12,416 bases of DNA from Ettlia oleoabundans (lineage: Eukaryota > Chlorophyta > Chlorophyceae > Chlamydomonadales): the NCBI GenBank assembly GCA_019693395.1, contig JAAMXP010002483.1, positions 1-12,416 of the forward strand. The letters run 5' to 3'. How positions within the stretch are numbered: the first letter of the stretch is position 1; each line of letters opens with the position of its first letter. Positions 1-8,470 of the stretch are shown here, piece by piece. The position numbers and the translations under genes were made by a program. Under the pieces are notes generated by a model, which was given only the letters and a program-made list of their open reading frames with translations, did no database searches and was not told the DNA's origin.

Positions 1-1842
1 CCCACCCACCCACCTCCGCCACGCGCCGTCCGACTTGTGCTGCTCCAGGAACGAGAAGGCTTTGAGCGCGGCAAACGAGTCGCGCAGCACCCCCTCCCAC
101 AGCGCCGCCTCGGCAGGGCTTGAAGCGCAGCACACGAGGGCGTCTAGGAAGCCTGGGGCCACACCGCCGGACTCCTGCATTATCTCGGGGCAAGAGGAGG
201 AGGACATCAAGTGATTAGTTGAGCATAGCCTCTACCCACAGACAGGCGGGTAGACCGGCAGCTGCCATGGCCGGCAGGCTGCAGGTTGAAGGCCAACGCG
301 GCGTATATTCCAGCAGCGTCGGCCCCAGCAGTCAAGGTCACTAAGGCTCCCCTTGTATCTATGCCACACCTAAATTTCTCCCAGCAAATACACGCCCCAA
401 CCATGACACAGTTTTAAGCCTGGCAAAATACCCCCTGCCCACGTCCGGACTCACCAGCGCCGTCATCAGCGCGGAGCGGTGCTTGCCGCCAGTAAAAAAC
501 AGGTCGTCATCGTCGTCGGCCGCCAGCACCCCGGCTGCCTTCTTAGCCAGCCGAGCCTGCCACAGGCGCATGCACGCCGCCAGCTCAGCAGCCTGCCCCT
601 CAGGGGAAGCCAGCACCTCACCCGCCCGCAACCAGGCGGCCTGAAGGGATAGCAGCACATTGCCAGTAGGCGGCAGGCGCGCGATGGCAGCATCCAGAAC
701 CGCCCCTGTCAACTTAAGGCTGCCGGCTGGCTCTGCTGGGGACAGTGGGAGGTGCACAGATGGGCCAGCACCGCTGTTGCCGCTGTTGTGGCTTGCGCCC
801 AAAGAAACGGCCAGCCCAAGCACCTTGCTACAGGCCTGCTGGACTGCGCTGCCCTGTGCAACTGCATCAGCGCCTGACAGCAGGGCGCTGTCTGGGTGGC
901 TGGCGGGGACTAGCCAGCTGTCAGCCTGCCTGGTCCAGACGGGGGCTGGGACCACCGGCTTGGGAGTCATGGCGTGTCGGTCACCATGCCGAGATGAAGA
1001 AGAGGGCGCAGCCGCTTGCTGCGGCTGCGGCTGCTGCTGCACTTGTTGCTGCTGCAGTGAAGCAGGTGCCTGTTGTGCTGCAGTTGTGCCCGCTGCAGCC
1101 CCAGGGAACGCCCCTGCTGCCGCCAGGGCGCCTTGCAGCGCCTGCAGCAGCTGTTGACTGCTCAGCTGGGGCCCCGTGGCAGGTGGAGGCATATGCTGCT
1201 GAGGGATTGGAGGCAAGGTCTGCTGTGCCAGATGGGCACCACCAGCGCCGGCAGCTGCTGCCATAGCGCCCTGCAGCGCCTGCAGCATGTTCTGACCTGT
1301 CAGCTGGGCGCCGGCGCCAGGGGCGGCTGCAGGCACCGGCGCTGGCTGTGGGGGTGCCGCTGCCGTGGGCTGCGAGACTGCAAACAAGCAGTAGTAACAT
1401 TGCTGCGTCAGATTTTTCACAGGGTCCTGGCAGGTAGGTCCCAGCCAGCAACTGTTTGACATTTCGCAGGGGGCAATAGCACTCGCTGGGCCGCAGCGGC
1501 GGCAGCAGCAGCAATGGCCGTCAGGCAGCGTATGCGCGGTCATAGCACGCTGGTGTCCTTCCAAAACGCTTACCCGGCTGTTGGGCAGGCTGAGGAGCGC
1601 CTGGCTGCACCTGCAGGCGTCAGGATCAGAGAGGAAAAGCACAATGGCGCACGACCAGGGTGTATGAGCAGCTGCAAACGATCAGATGACCGTTCTGCTT
1701 CAACCATCAATACAATGGGGCGTGAGCACCCGGGCCGCATGCTGCCCACCTCGGCCAATGACGCCAGCAGAGCGAGTTGCAACATTTCTTCGTCGTCGTC
1801 AACACCGACATCCTCCATATTGGCATCGGGTTGGTCCGCCAT
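1..1842 (-). CDS. Unrecognised protein with N-terminal ubiquitin-interacting motif (5' part, runs off left edge)
   Basis: Proposed exons on the minus strand are 1842-1750, 1369-455 and 174-14; a donor GTGGGT follows at 13, so the gene continues outside the window. This gives 389 codons with phase 0 at both internal junctions. The start ATG at 1842-1840 has A at -3 and G at +4. Residues 17-31 (DEEMLQLALLASLAE) match the UIM consensus: acidic triplet, then L, A-L, S and E at the expected spacing. This suggests ubiquitin binding, probably in the nucleus or cytosol. Residues 32-160 are Ala/Pro/Gln-rich, with two near-identical 19-residue units (53-71 and 99-117) and a Gln tract near 130-149. A DDDDD patch followed by LFF lies late in exon 2, and exon 3 looks helical. 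I recognise no catalytic domain. A proteasome- or deubiquitination-linked role is only a guess from the UIM. The least certain splice site is the acceptor at 1370, because a second AG (TTTGCAG) lies eight bases upstream but would break the frame. Confidence 0.68.
1112..1306 (-). repeat. Two-copy 19-residue internal repeat in the UIM protein
   Basis: Minus-strand positions 1306-1250 and 1168-1112 encode two copies of the pattern QL[TS][GS]Q[NQ][ML]LQALQGA[ML]AAA, separated by a Pro/Gln linker. The copies differ by conservative changes, which points to an old tandem duplication under selection rather than simple slippage. Each unit would form an amphipathic helix. No family is recognised. Confidence 0.7.
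1750..1794 (-). other. Ubiquitin-interacting motif (UIM) coding segment
   Basis: Codons 17-31 of the leftmost gene encode an acidic triplet (DEE) followed by hydrophobic L, an A-L pair, S and a final E at canonical UIM spacing. The motif ends exactly at the proposed exon 1 donor (GAG|GTGGGC, GT at 1749-1748), so it fills the last half of the first exon. The consensus comes from known UIM proteins; ubiquitin binding here is inferred. Confidence 0.7.
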
Positions 1843-2101
1843 CGTGCCAAGGCTTGGCAGCCAAGCACAAGACGATCGAAGGGCTGTAGACCTTTCCCGA
1901 GAATCTCCTAAACGCTCTGTGTTAGCAGTTTAACTGGATGACCGCAGGTTAGAGTGGCGTATAAGGGTTGGGGGGCCGCTCTCTCAGGAGTCCTTGCTGG
2001 CGCTGTCCCGCCTGGCAGACCATGTGCCAATCCACAGCACAAACCCTGCCCCTCCACATGCCCTGCCCACAACGCAGCTGGTCCTTGACTCATATAATAT
2101 G

Positions 2102-2115
2102 TTGTAAATTTACAA
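2102..2115. repeat. 14-bp perfect palindrome TTGTAAATTTACAA
   Basis: The sequence is identical to its reverse complement over 14 bases. It places TGTAA signals on both strands. It is preceded directly by CATATAATATG (2091-2101), a second inverted repeat with a single central base. Together they form a 25-bp AT-rich island. Confidence 0.85.
2110..2114 (-). terminator. TGTAA polyadenylation signal of the SART3-like gene
   Basis: The plus strand reads ttaca, so the minus-strand transcript carries TGTAA, the standard chlorophyte poly(A) signal. It lies about 147 nt after the stop codon (2263-2261). Cleavage would be expected 10-20 nt further, near 2095. It is the only minus-strand TGTAA I found in this intergenic region. 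Confidence 0.6.
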
Positions 2116-2260
2116 GCTGATATCAGGAACGCACATGTAACGGTCAATTGTTGCACATGCCTACTGCAGCACAGCAGCATAGCAAGCTGAAGGTCCAAAG
2201 CGGAGTGCCTTCGAGCTTAAGCAGCCTAGTAGCAATGGCCCAGCGCAGCTAATTATGAGA

Positions 2261-2302
2261 TTACTTCTTAGACAGGAACATTTTCCTGAATTCTTCGTTG
2301 CT
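2261..2302 (-). other. C-terminal LSm-interaction peptide of the SART3-like protein
   Basis: The last 13 residues, SNEEFRKMFLSKK, end the protein just before TAA. In SART3 and Prp24 the equivalent C-terminal peptide (small polar and acidic residues, then F-x-K-[LM]-F-L) contacts the LSm2-8 ring on U6 snRNA. The match supports the gene call independently of the HAT repeats. Confidence 0.85.
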
Positions 2303-5300
2303 CTTAGGAGCTTCACTGGCTGCTGCAGCCGGCTGCTCAGCGCCCTGCTGCTGCCCTTTCCCCTGCAGCGCAGCGGCACGGGGCATAAAACCCCGGGGCG
2401 GCCCGCTGGCCTGTGGCTGCTGGTCGGATCCCAGGTCAATCATGCTGCGGTGCTTGGGGCCAGGTGCACCACCGGAGCCTTGGCCACCGCCCCTTCCACG
2501 ACCGCCATCCCTGCCACCTCCCCGGCCCCGGCCGCTGTCCCTGCCACCAGAGGCGCGGCCGCCTCCTCCTCCCGAACCGCCGCTCCTGCCGCCGCCATCC
2601 CTGCCGCTCCCGTCCCTGCCCCCGCCGGCTCCGCCCTGTCCACGTGCCTGTTGCTGCGCCCGCTGGTGCACCTCCTGCTGTATCTGCTGCTGAAGCTGTT
2701 GCTTTTCCCCGGGGACTGGCGGTTTGGATGGTGCCACAAACAAGTGCTTTCCGCGGATATAGTTGTTGTTTAGCTGGCACGCTGCATCCAGCCCCTCCTG
2801 GCTCGCAAAGTGCACGTATGCAAAGCCCTACACAGCGGCGTGCAGCGCACCAGGTGAGAAGGGGAGGGATGCGAACAAGGGCACAAAAAGCATACAGAAG
2901 CTACAATAGGGCAATACACCCGGCGTCTTGCCTGCAAGGCTTGCAGTGTTTAAAGCATGTTCATCAACCAGCCCCGCCCACCTTGAACCGCCCGCTGTCC
3001 TTGTCCCGTCCGAGAGATATGCTTGTGATCTGGCCACAGCCCCCAAACAGCTCCTGGACTGCCGCTTCGTCGACGTCGTCAGGCAGGTGCTTCACAAAGG
3101 CGGTGTTGGCCTCGGTGCGGCGCTGCTGCCGCCACGCGGGTGCCCCAGGCTTGTGCTGCTGCTTCTGCACATGGTGGGCTGGCTCCCGCTGCTGTTGCTG
3201 CTCGCTCGCTGCCTGCCGCACCTCTGCTGCCGCCGCTGGCTGGCTAGCCTCCAGCTGTTGCTCAGCATCAGGGCGTGGGTCAGCAGCTGGCCGCTCCGCC
3301 TGCTGCCCATGATTGGCATTAGGGGCTGCAGAGGGAGCATGGCCTTCCCATGGCGCTGCGGCAGTCTTAAGTTTTTTGGCAGGGGGCGGAGGCATCTCGC
3401 CCTCACCAGCCCCCGTGCTTGCCGCCGCCGACTTCTGCTCCTGCCCCCCTCCTCGCTGCTTGCGCTTAGCAAAGTTGGGGTCTGCCTGTTGACGCATTTC
3501 ACGCATCTCCTCCCTACTGACCTGAGGCGCCCTGTCCGCCGCCGATCGTGCCACAGCATGCTGCTGAGGATCTGCCACAGCGGCAGCTGCTGCCTGCAGC
3601 TCCTGCAGCAGGGGCTCCACCTTGAGGCAGGCAGCCAGGTGGTCCTCAGCACTGCAAGACAACGACAGGACCAGGGCAAGGCAACGCAGGTCAGGGGCAG
3701 GTCGGGCCACATGCAGGCAGGCAGGACAAGACAGAATTCAGTTTCAGGCAGGCTGCGGAGGCAGGTGGGCAAGTAGGCAACGACGGAATTGGAATCCTTT
3801 TGAAAAAACACAGTCAAACGGCTGCAAGCCCATCGCGGCTGACAGGGTCATACTGCTAGCAGGCGGCGACAGGTGGCTGGCCCATCAAGTAGGCGTGTGC
3901 GGTGAGCAGTCAAAAGGCCGGGTATTGCCTGCTGCAGCTGGCCTGTGGGCTGGCTGGTACGTGAGGCACCCACCTGCCCTCCTCCCGCTCAAAACGCAGC
4001 CAAGCATCGCACAGCAGCGCCTGCCCACCCTCCTCCAGCCGCCGGCTGCGTACAACAGTGGCGAGGAGGCAGTGAAATAGCAGCAGTATGCAGGTCCCGC
4101 ACACGACACCACAAGAAATAGCTGGCTCAGCGGGATGCCCAGCAGACAAGCAAAGCTGTCGGCAAGAAGGGAGAGTGTGCATCCGGGAGTGTTGGTTGCA
4201 GGTAGCTGCCCCAGCTCATCACCCAAATACACCTAAATACATGCACTGCACCTGTAGCAGCGCTTGTATAGCGTCCGCGCTTCGCGTGTGTGGCCCCGGC
4301 GCCGCTCAAAGTCTATGTAGGCGCCCCAGGTGTCGGCATAGCGACCTGCTGGCCCCTTGATGGCTGCCTCCCACACAGCGCGGGCAGCGGGCATGTCACC
4401 GCCAAGCCCCGCCTCACACTCAGCCCAGTAGCTGGTCAGCCTGCACCACAGCACGCAGACCGGGGGCAGGCACAAGTACAACTGAGTAAGACAAGAGCAA
4501 TGAGCTCAAGGTGAGGCAGACTGCCATTCTAAATGCATATTTTATGCGAAGCGGTAAATCCGCTCTGCACACCTTAACTGCACAATATACTAGACCACTG
4601 TCCCTGAACATACTCACACTGTGCCCACCTAAACACGCCCACATCAAGCCAGACCCCCCCCCACACACACACCCCCGCACACATGAGGCCAAACGTTCCA
4701 CTGCCCCCCCACCTGAAGGTCCTGTCAACCTGGTCTGGGAAATACGAGTGCAACACCTCAGAGGCCTGCTGGAAGGCGGCACGCAGCGTAGGCAGCGCTT
4801 CAGCGCCACGGCGGCGCAGGCAGTCCAGCCTGGCCAGCATCACCTCCAGATAGTCCTCGTAGGCCTGCGGTACAAGAAGGCAGGAAGGCAGTACCCGATA
4901 CCCTTCAGGCTTGCAACGAAGCAGTACAATACATAGTAGGATGCAGAGCAGGAACGTCATCAGCAACGAATGGCACCCACAAGCACCAGGCAAGACACTT
5001 GGCAGCAAGCCCACAACTCTGCACAGACACATGTCTCCACCCCTGGCAGCTCCTGTCTGTAAATAGCGAGGCAAGTTCAACTGGGCTGGGCAAAGAGCTT
5101 ATGTGTCGACCCACCTGCAGGCCTGCTGCCAGAGCTCGCTCATATAGCGCTGAGTGCTGCTCGTCAGGCACACTTGAACGCTCCAGAGCGCGCAGGGCCC
5201 GTCCCCACAGCTGGCCCACCCAAGGGCAGTTGCGCAGGGCCCGCGTATAGGCCGCATTTACGACTGCACTCGGTAGGGATTGCGCCAGTCAGGATGCTGT

Positions 5301-7925
5301 CAATACACAGTCCAGCAATCTATGCAGCAGCTATCAAAGGGCCCAAAGGCAGGCAGGAGTCATGACAGCCAGCCATGCAGTCGTCACATCGGACCCAAGC
5401 CTCAAACGGACTGTTGCCTGCTAAACACCGCCATGGGGCTGCTGTGGCATTGGTTGGTGCGCACCTGAGTTTATTTTGAGCTGTGCCTCCAGGTACCGTG
5501 CATACTGCAGCCAGAGGTAGTGGGTGACCGGGAAGGCGGCCACGGCTCGCTCGTAAACCACCTGCAGGCGGCAGGCAGGACCAGGATGTACGGCGGTTGA
5601 TGCCAGGGGTCTGCCAATGGTGCCAGTCTCAGCTGTGCTGCACAAGAAGCGTGGCAACCCACAACCAGTCGTTCAAGCAGGCAGCGAGGCTGATGGGAGA
5701 GGGAATGCTGGGCGACAACCAATGCAGCTGCAGCAGCAAAGCAGCCAATGCTGTGCAGGGGCAAGCGGGGGCATGGCTGGGAATCAAACACGGTGGTCAC
5801 GTGGACCATACAACAAGTGGGGCCAGACACAAGATCCAACGCGGTGACATACCAACTAGCGGCACAGGCACCGGCTTGCCTGCACTCTGGCGGGGTCGCT
5901 GGCTCGCTCCTCCACCTTGACGTAAGCCATGTAGGCAGCCAGTAGGTCGGCATCTACTGGTTTGCCAGGTGCCACAGACTGCTCATAGGGCTGCCGCAGC
6001 TCAACAGCCTGCTGGGCCTTGGCATACCCCTGCTTCAACCCCTCGGGCACCTCCCACTCCTCATTGCCTGCACACAGGCAGACAGTGGTGGCCGCAACAG
6101 GCACAGCAACGTTGTTGGCAGGAAAGCACTGTGTTTTCATATATCTTATTCTCAACTGAGGCTGGGCGGACTGCAATCTGGCCTCCAGTATGCTCAGTTT
6201 CGTTGTGGTCGGCAGCCCCTTCCACTCGATACCAGCAGGCAGACCACACCATCAGCATGACATGCAGCCCGCCCGCGCACCGCGTTTGTGCCCACCTGTC
6301 ACGCCCCGCTCCCAGGCCTTGTAAGCCGCCAGCGTATTGGGACCATCTGCCAGAGGGACATGCAGCTGCCGCACCCACAGGCCGCGCACCCGCTCCTGCT
6401 GTTCCTCGCTGGGCTGAGACTGCAGCAGGCCTAGCTCATAACCGCGGTACACAGCCCACAGCCGCCCACCCTCTGCAAGGCACGATAAAGGGCTCAAGTT
6501 GGCAGCGCATTGTGCAGACAAGCAAGCAGCAGGCTTGATGCCTGCATCTGATCGTTTTTGCGCCCAACTGGCAAACGCTGGAACAACGCTGCATGCAAAG
6601 GGAAGGGAGACGTTGCGCAATTGCCACATCCCAAACCCTGCACACGTCGCTAAATCATCAGCTCCCCACCTGTTGTCATACACAAAAAAACTTATCCAAC
6701 AACCCACAGCGATGCCGTTCACTCCTTGCTCACCTCTGGCATGCAGCCCGCCGGCTGTCAGCGCTCGCTCACACAGATCCCGCATCTTTGCCTGGCCCTC
6801 GCTGGCCCCCGCAGTCACCTCGGGATCAAAGTCCCGCACAAACCTGCGAGGAGGCCGGCCCAATCAGTGGAGGGTATCGCACAGCACAGCACAGCACAGT
6901 GCAGCAAAGCCAGACCTCCTAATCGCGCAGAAGTATCTGCCATAGGCACTCACTCCAGGTACTGCACCCAGAGGGGTATGGACAGGTAGTCCTGCACCGC
7001 CTCCTCCATCAGCGCCTCAATCTGTGGAATGTCGTCGGCATCAGATAGCCCCTCTATTTCATCTGACAGCCAGTCAAACCTGCACAAGTTGGGGCAGGGA
7101 ATGTCACTTGTTGATACAGGCCTCCGCAGGTTTGGTTCATTGAACCAAAATGCCAGCCAAATGGCACAACTTTGGTAAACAAGCAGTGCTCAATATTGCG
7201 GGCTTTGCCAGGCTGCTTTTGCGTAGCAGGTGATGGGAAGAGCATCGCACAGCACAATCAAGCAGGCGCTTTGGCCATCCATGTCAAGCTGTAACGAAGG
7301 CGGCCCTGGCCGGTGGCATGAGCCTCCCTCCCAACCCACGGCAGCAGCTCCCCTCCCCACCAGAGGGACTCGGTGAGGGGGAAGGCGGCGTGCATGGCAT
7401 GGCGTGCTTCCCGCAACTTTGAGGTTATCTTGCACCGCCGCAACACCTCAATGTACTGCACAGCAGGACACAGTAGACATGCAAACATGCACATGGCCAG
7501 TAACAATGCAATGATCTGCATCCTTTTGCTCACAACAAACCTGAACAACAAGTTACGCCACCGCAAGCCTTTGAAAGCTGCCCAAACACCTGAGAGAAGC
7601 TGGAGCACACCCCACAGCTGCCTTACTCTTGCCCAGGCGCTTGCAGTGACAGCTGTGCTATGGGGCCATGGGTGCAGGCAAGAAGTGGCATGGGAGCAAG
7701 GGCGGGGCTGCTGTCTACCTGAACATGGCTGTCGTAGAGGTTTGGGTTGTCCTGCAACTGCTGCTCAAGCTTGAGCAGCAGCTGAGCATCCTCGGGGCTC
7801 ACATCAAGCTCCTCAAACTCTGAGCCACTGCTACTGCTGCTGTCGCTTTCGCTATCGCTGTCAGCGGCGTCTGCCATTTCTTCATCGCCTGCCTCTGCAA
7901 GCCGCGCAGTTGAGTTGTCTGCCAT
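2261..7925 (-). CDS. SART3: SART3/Prp24-type U4/U6 snRNP recycling factor
   Basis: Thirteen exons on the minus strand: 7925-7719, 7455-7361, 7079-6954, 6843-6734, 6472-6296, 6067-5880, 5561-5465, 5263-5115, 4864-4713, 4440-4252, 4045-3974, 3651-2982, 2827-2261. They sum to 2799 nt (932 residues; human SART3 is about 960). The family re-anneals U4 and U6 snRNAs after splicing, acting in the nucleus. After an acidic Ser-rich N-terminus come HAT repeats (about 70-520), with typical runs such as YIEVLRRCK, LWFDWLSDEIEG, SDPARVQVVYERAV, RALRNCPW and RYADTWGAYIDFERRRG. A probable NLS has KRK at 583-585 and KKLK at 613-616. One RRM spans about 704-778 (RNP2-like AFVKHL; RNP1 KGFAYVHF). An RG/RGG-rich tract covers about 807-867, and SNEEFRKMFLSKK ends the protein as the LSm-binding peptide of SART3/Prp24. 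The start follows CCC and has G at +4. The second RRM usual in SART3 is not seen. A poly(A) signal lies about 147 nt beyond the stop. Confidence 0.93.
2469..2653 (-). other. RG/RGG-rich low-complexity tract in the SART3-like protein
   Basis: About 60 residues (roughly 807-867) consist almost wholly of Gly and Arg with some Asp and Ser, including repeated GRDGG and GRGRGGG units. RGG tracts in RNA-binding proteins bind RNA weakly, are common substrates of arginine methylation and promote condensation; these roles are inferred here. The tract follows the single RRM and a short Gln-rich stretch (787-803), the place where the second RRM lies in animal SART3. Confidence 0.8.
4654..4681. repeat. 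C-run plus CA dinucleotide repeat in intron 9 of the SART3-like gene
   Basis: Nine C bases are followed by about six AC/CA units and a further C-run. On the transcribed strand this is a G- and GT-rich tract near the 5' splice site of the intron 4712-4441. It is a simple-sequence repeat and likely to vary in length. Confidence 0.8.
5562..5882 (-). other. Probable GC-AG intron (intron 6 of the SART3-like gene)
   Basis: Exon 6 best ends at CAG (5882-5880), followed by GCAAGC, an otherwise consensus donor with GC in place of GT. The acceptor CAG is at 5564-5562. The resulting junction reads SDPARVQVVYERAV, which aligns without a gap to the SART3 pattern DPARxQxxxERA. A GT donor six bases upstream (AGA|GTGCAG) is also in frame but would delete V and Q from the HAT motif. 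Confidence 0.65.
6880..6899. repeat. Short ACAGC tandem repeat in intron 3 of the SART3-like gene
   Basis: Nearly four copies of the pentamer ACAGC lie within the 110-nt intron 6953-6844. It is a small microsatellite with no visible coding or structural role. Confidence 0.8.
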
Positions 7926-8117
7926 GGGTGTTGGTCCAAATTCTGCAGTGAGTTAGAGGGCCGTGCAGGCGGACGACCCCGATGTGCAGCGTGCTCAGGG
8001 TGAGAGAGCTGGCGGTGGCGGCAGGGACGGGAGGAGTGGTCTGAGGCTCGACTACCCTGCTACACTGCTGCAGCCAAAACCGGCCGCCATCGCATCTCTA
8101 CGATCATTGTGCTTGTT

Positions 8118-8132
8118 GTGAGCCTCGCTCAC
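8118..8132. repeat. Short inverted repeat in the divergent promoter
   Basis: GTGAGC and GCTCAC are perfect reverse complements separated by CTC. It could be a protein-binding site or a minor hairpin, but a 6-bp arm is common by chance in GC-rich DNA. Confidence 0.6.
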
Positions 8133-8260
8133 CCTTGTTCAGCGTCGGCGGCAGAGTGATGACGCTGGTGCTGCCAGCCCCTGGAACTTGATTGGCTGAT
8201 CGTGCTGCTGTTTATCAAAGGTGTTCTTTGCCGTCTCGGATCTTTCAATTCCTCCCTTGG

Positions 8261-8470
8261 ATGAGAGAGACTGCCAGCTGGGCAAGCCTTGCCACGCAGC
8301 ACAGTTCCGTGCATTTCCATGACCTCCAAACTATCAAAGAGTACTTCCTCGCTGACAAGCAAAGAGCTCGCATTCTCTTTGTGCCCCAGGCGTTGTGTCA
8401 TTCCGGCGCCCACACCGCTCACTCCCAGTCTCAAACGAAGGGTTATGTTGACGGAAGAGCAGTTGGATAA
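8261..8470 (+). other. Possible uORF overlapping the dioxygenase start codon
   Basis: The ATG at 8261 opens a 69-codon frame ending in TAA at 8468-8470, 26 nt past the A of the dioxygenase ATG at 8445 and out of frame with it. It matters only if transcription starts upstream of 8261. Its product resembles nothing I know, so it is more likely a cis-regulatory or chance ORF than a protein gene. Confidence 0.3.
8319..8444 (+). other. Possible N-terminal transit-peptide extension of the dioxygenase (alternative start)
   Basis: The ATG at 8319-8321 is in frame with the ATG at 8445 and the 42 intervening codons contain no stop. The encoded extension begins MTSKLSKSTSSLTSKEL, has one acidic residue and about eight Lys/Arg, and is rich in Ser, Thr and Pro. 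This composition is typical of chloroplast or mitochondrial targeting peptides in algae. Neither ATG has a strong context (T at -3 here, G at -3 for 8445). Alternative initiation or alternative transcription starts could give two localisations. Confidence 0.45.

Larger units (their letters stand above)
1843..2260. other. Intergenic region: 3' flank of the SART3 gene and 5' flank of the UIM-protein gene
   Basis: This 418-bp stretch lies between two tandem minus-strand genes. It holds a minus-strand TGTAA signal (2114-2110) about 147 nt beyond the SART3 stop and a conspicuous AT-rich block (2091-2115) in otherwise GC-rich DNA. The remaining 250 bp or so before the ATG at 1842 must contain the promoter and 5' UTR of the UIM-protein gene. 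I see no clear TATA element at a usual distance and no additional coding sequence. Confidence 0.6.
7926..8444. promoter_or_regulatory. Divergent 5' region shared by the SART3-like gene and the dioxygenase gene
   Basis: These 519 bp separate two divergent start codons, so both promoters and 5' UTRs must lie here. No TATA box is obvious. An ATTGG element (8191-8195, an inverted CCAAT box relative to the plus-strand gene) and a short inverted repeat GTGAGC-CTC-GCTCAC (8118-8132) are the only visible candidate elements. On the plus strand there are upstream ATGs at 8159 (10-codon uORF ending 8191), 8261 (69-codon uORF ending 8470 and overlapping the main start) and 8319 (in frame with the dioxygenase). 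Transcription start sites cannot be read from the sequence. Confidence 0.55.

Noticed and set aside
359..1642. Continuous 427-codon minus-strand reading frame, as a single exon
   Set aside because: Only the part 1369-455 looks like the UIM protein. The upstream portion is Cys-rich intron sequence and the 3' portion passes a clear GTGAGT donor at 454. Splicing to exon 1 (1842-1750) and exon 3 (174-14) keeps phase 0.
2413..3776. Long plus-strand reading frames opposite the SART3 exons (about 300 codons each)
   Set aside because: They are antisense shadows of GC-rich, low-complexity coding sequence. Their translations are Cys/Arg/Leu-rich with no recognisable domain, while the minus strand has clear RRM, NLS and LSm-peptide features.
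8319..8360. PTS2-like peroxisomal signal in the possible dioxygenase leader
   Set aside because: KLSKSTSSL fits (R/K)(L/V/I)x5 but has Ser where His or Gln is needed. The C-terminus HVH is not a PTS1 either, so peroxisomal targeting is not supported.
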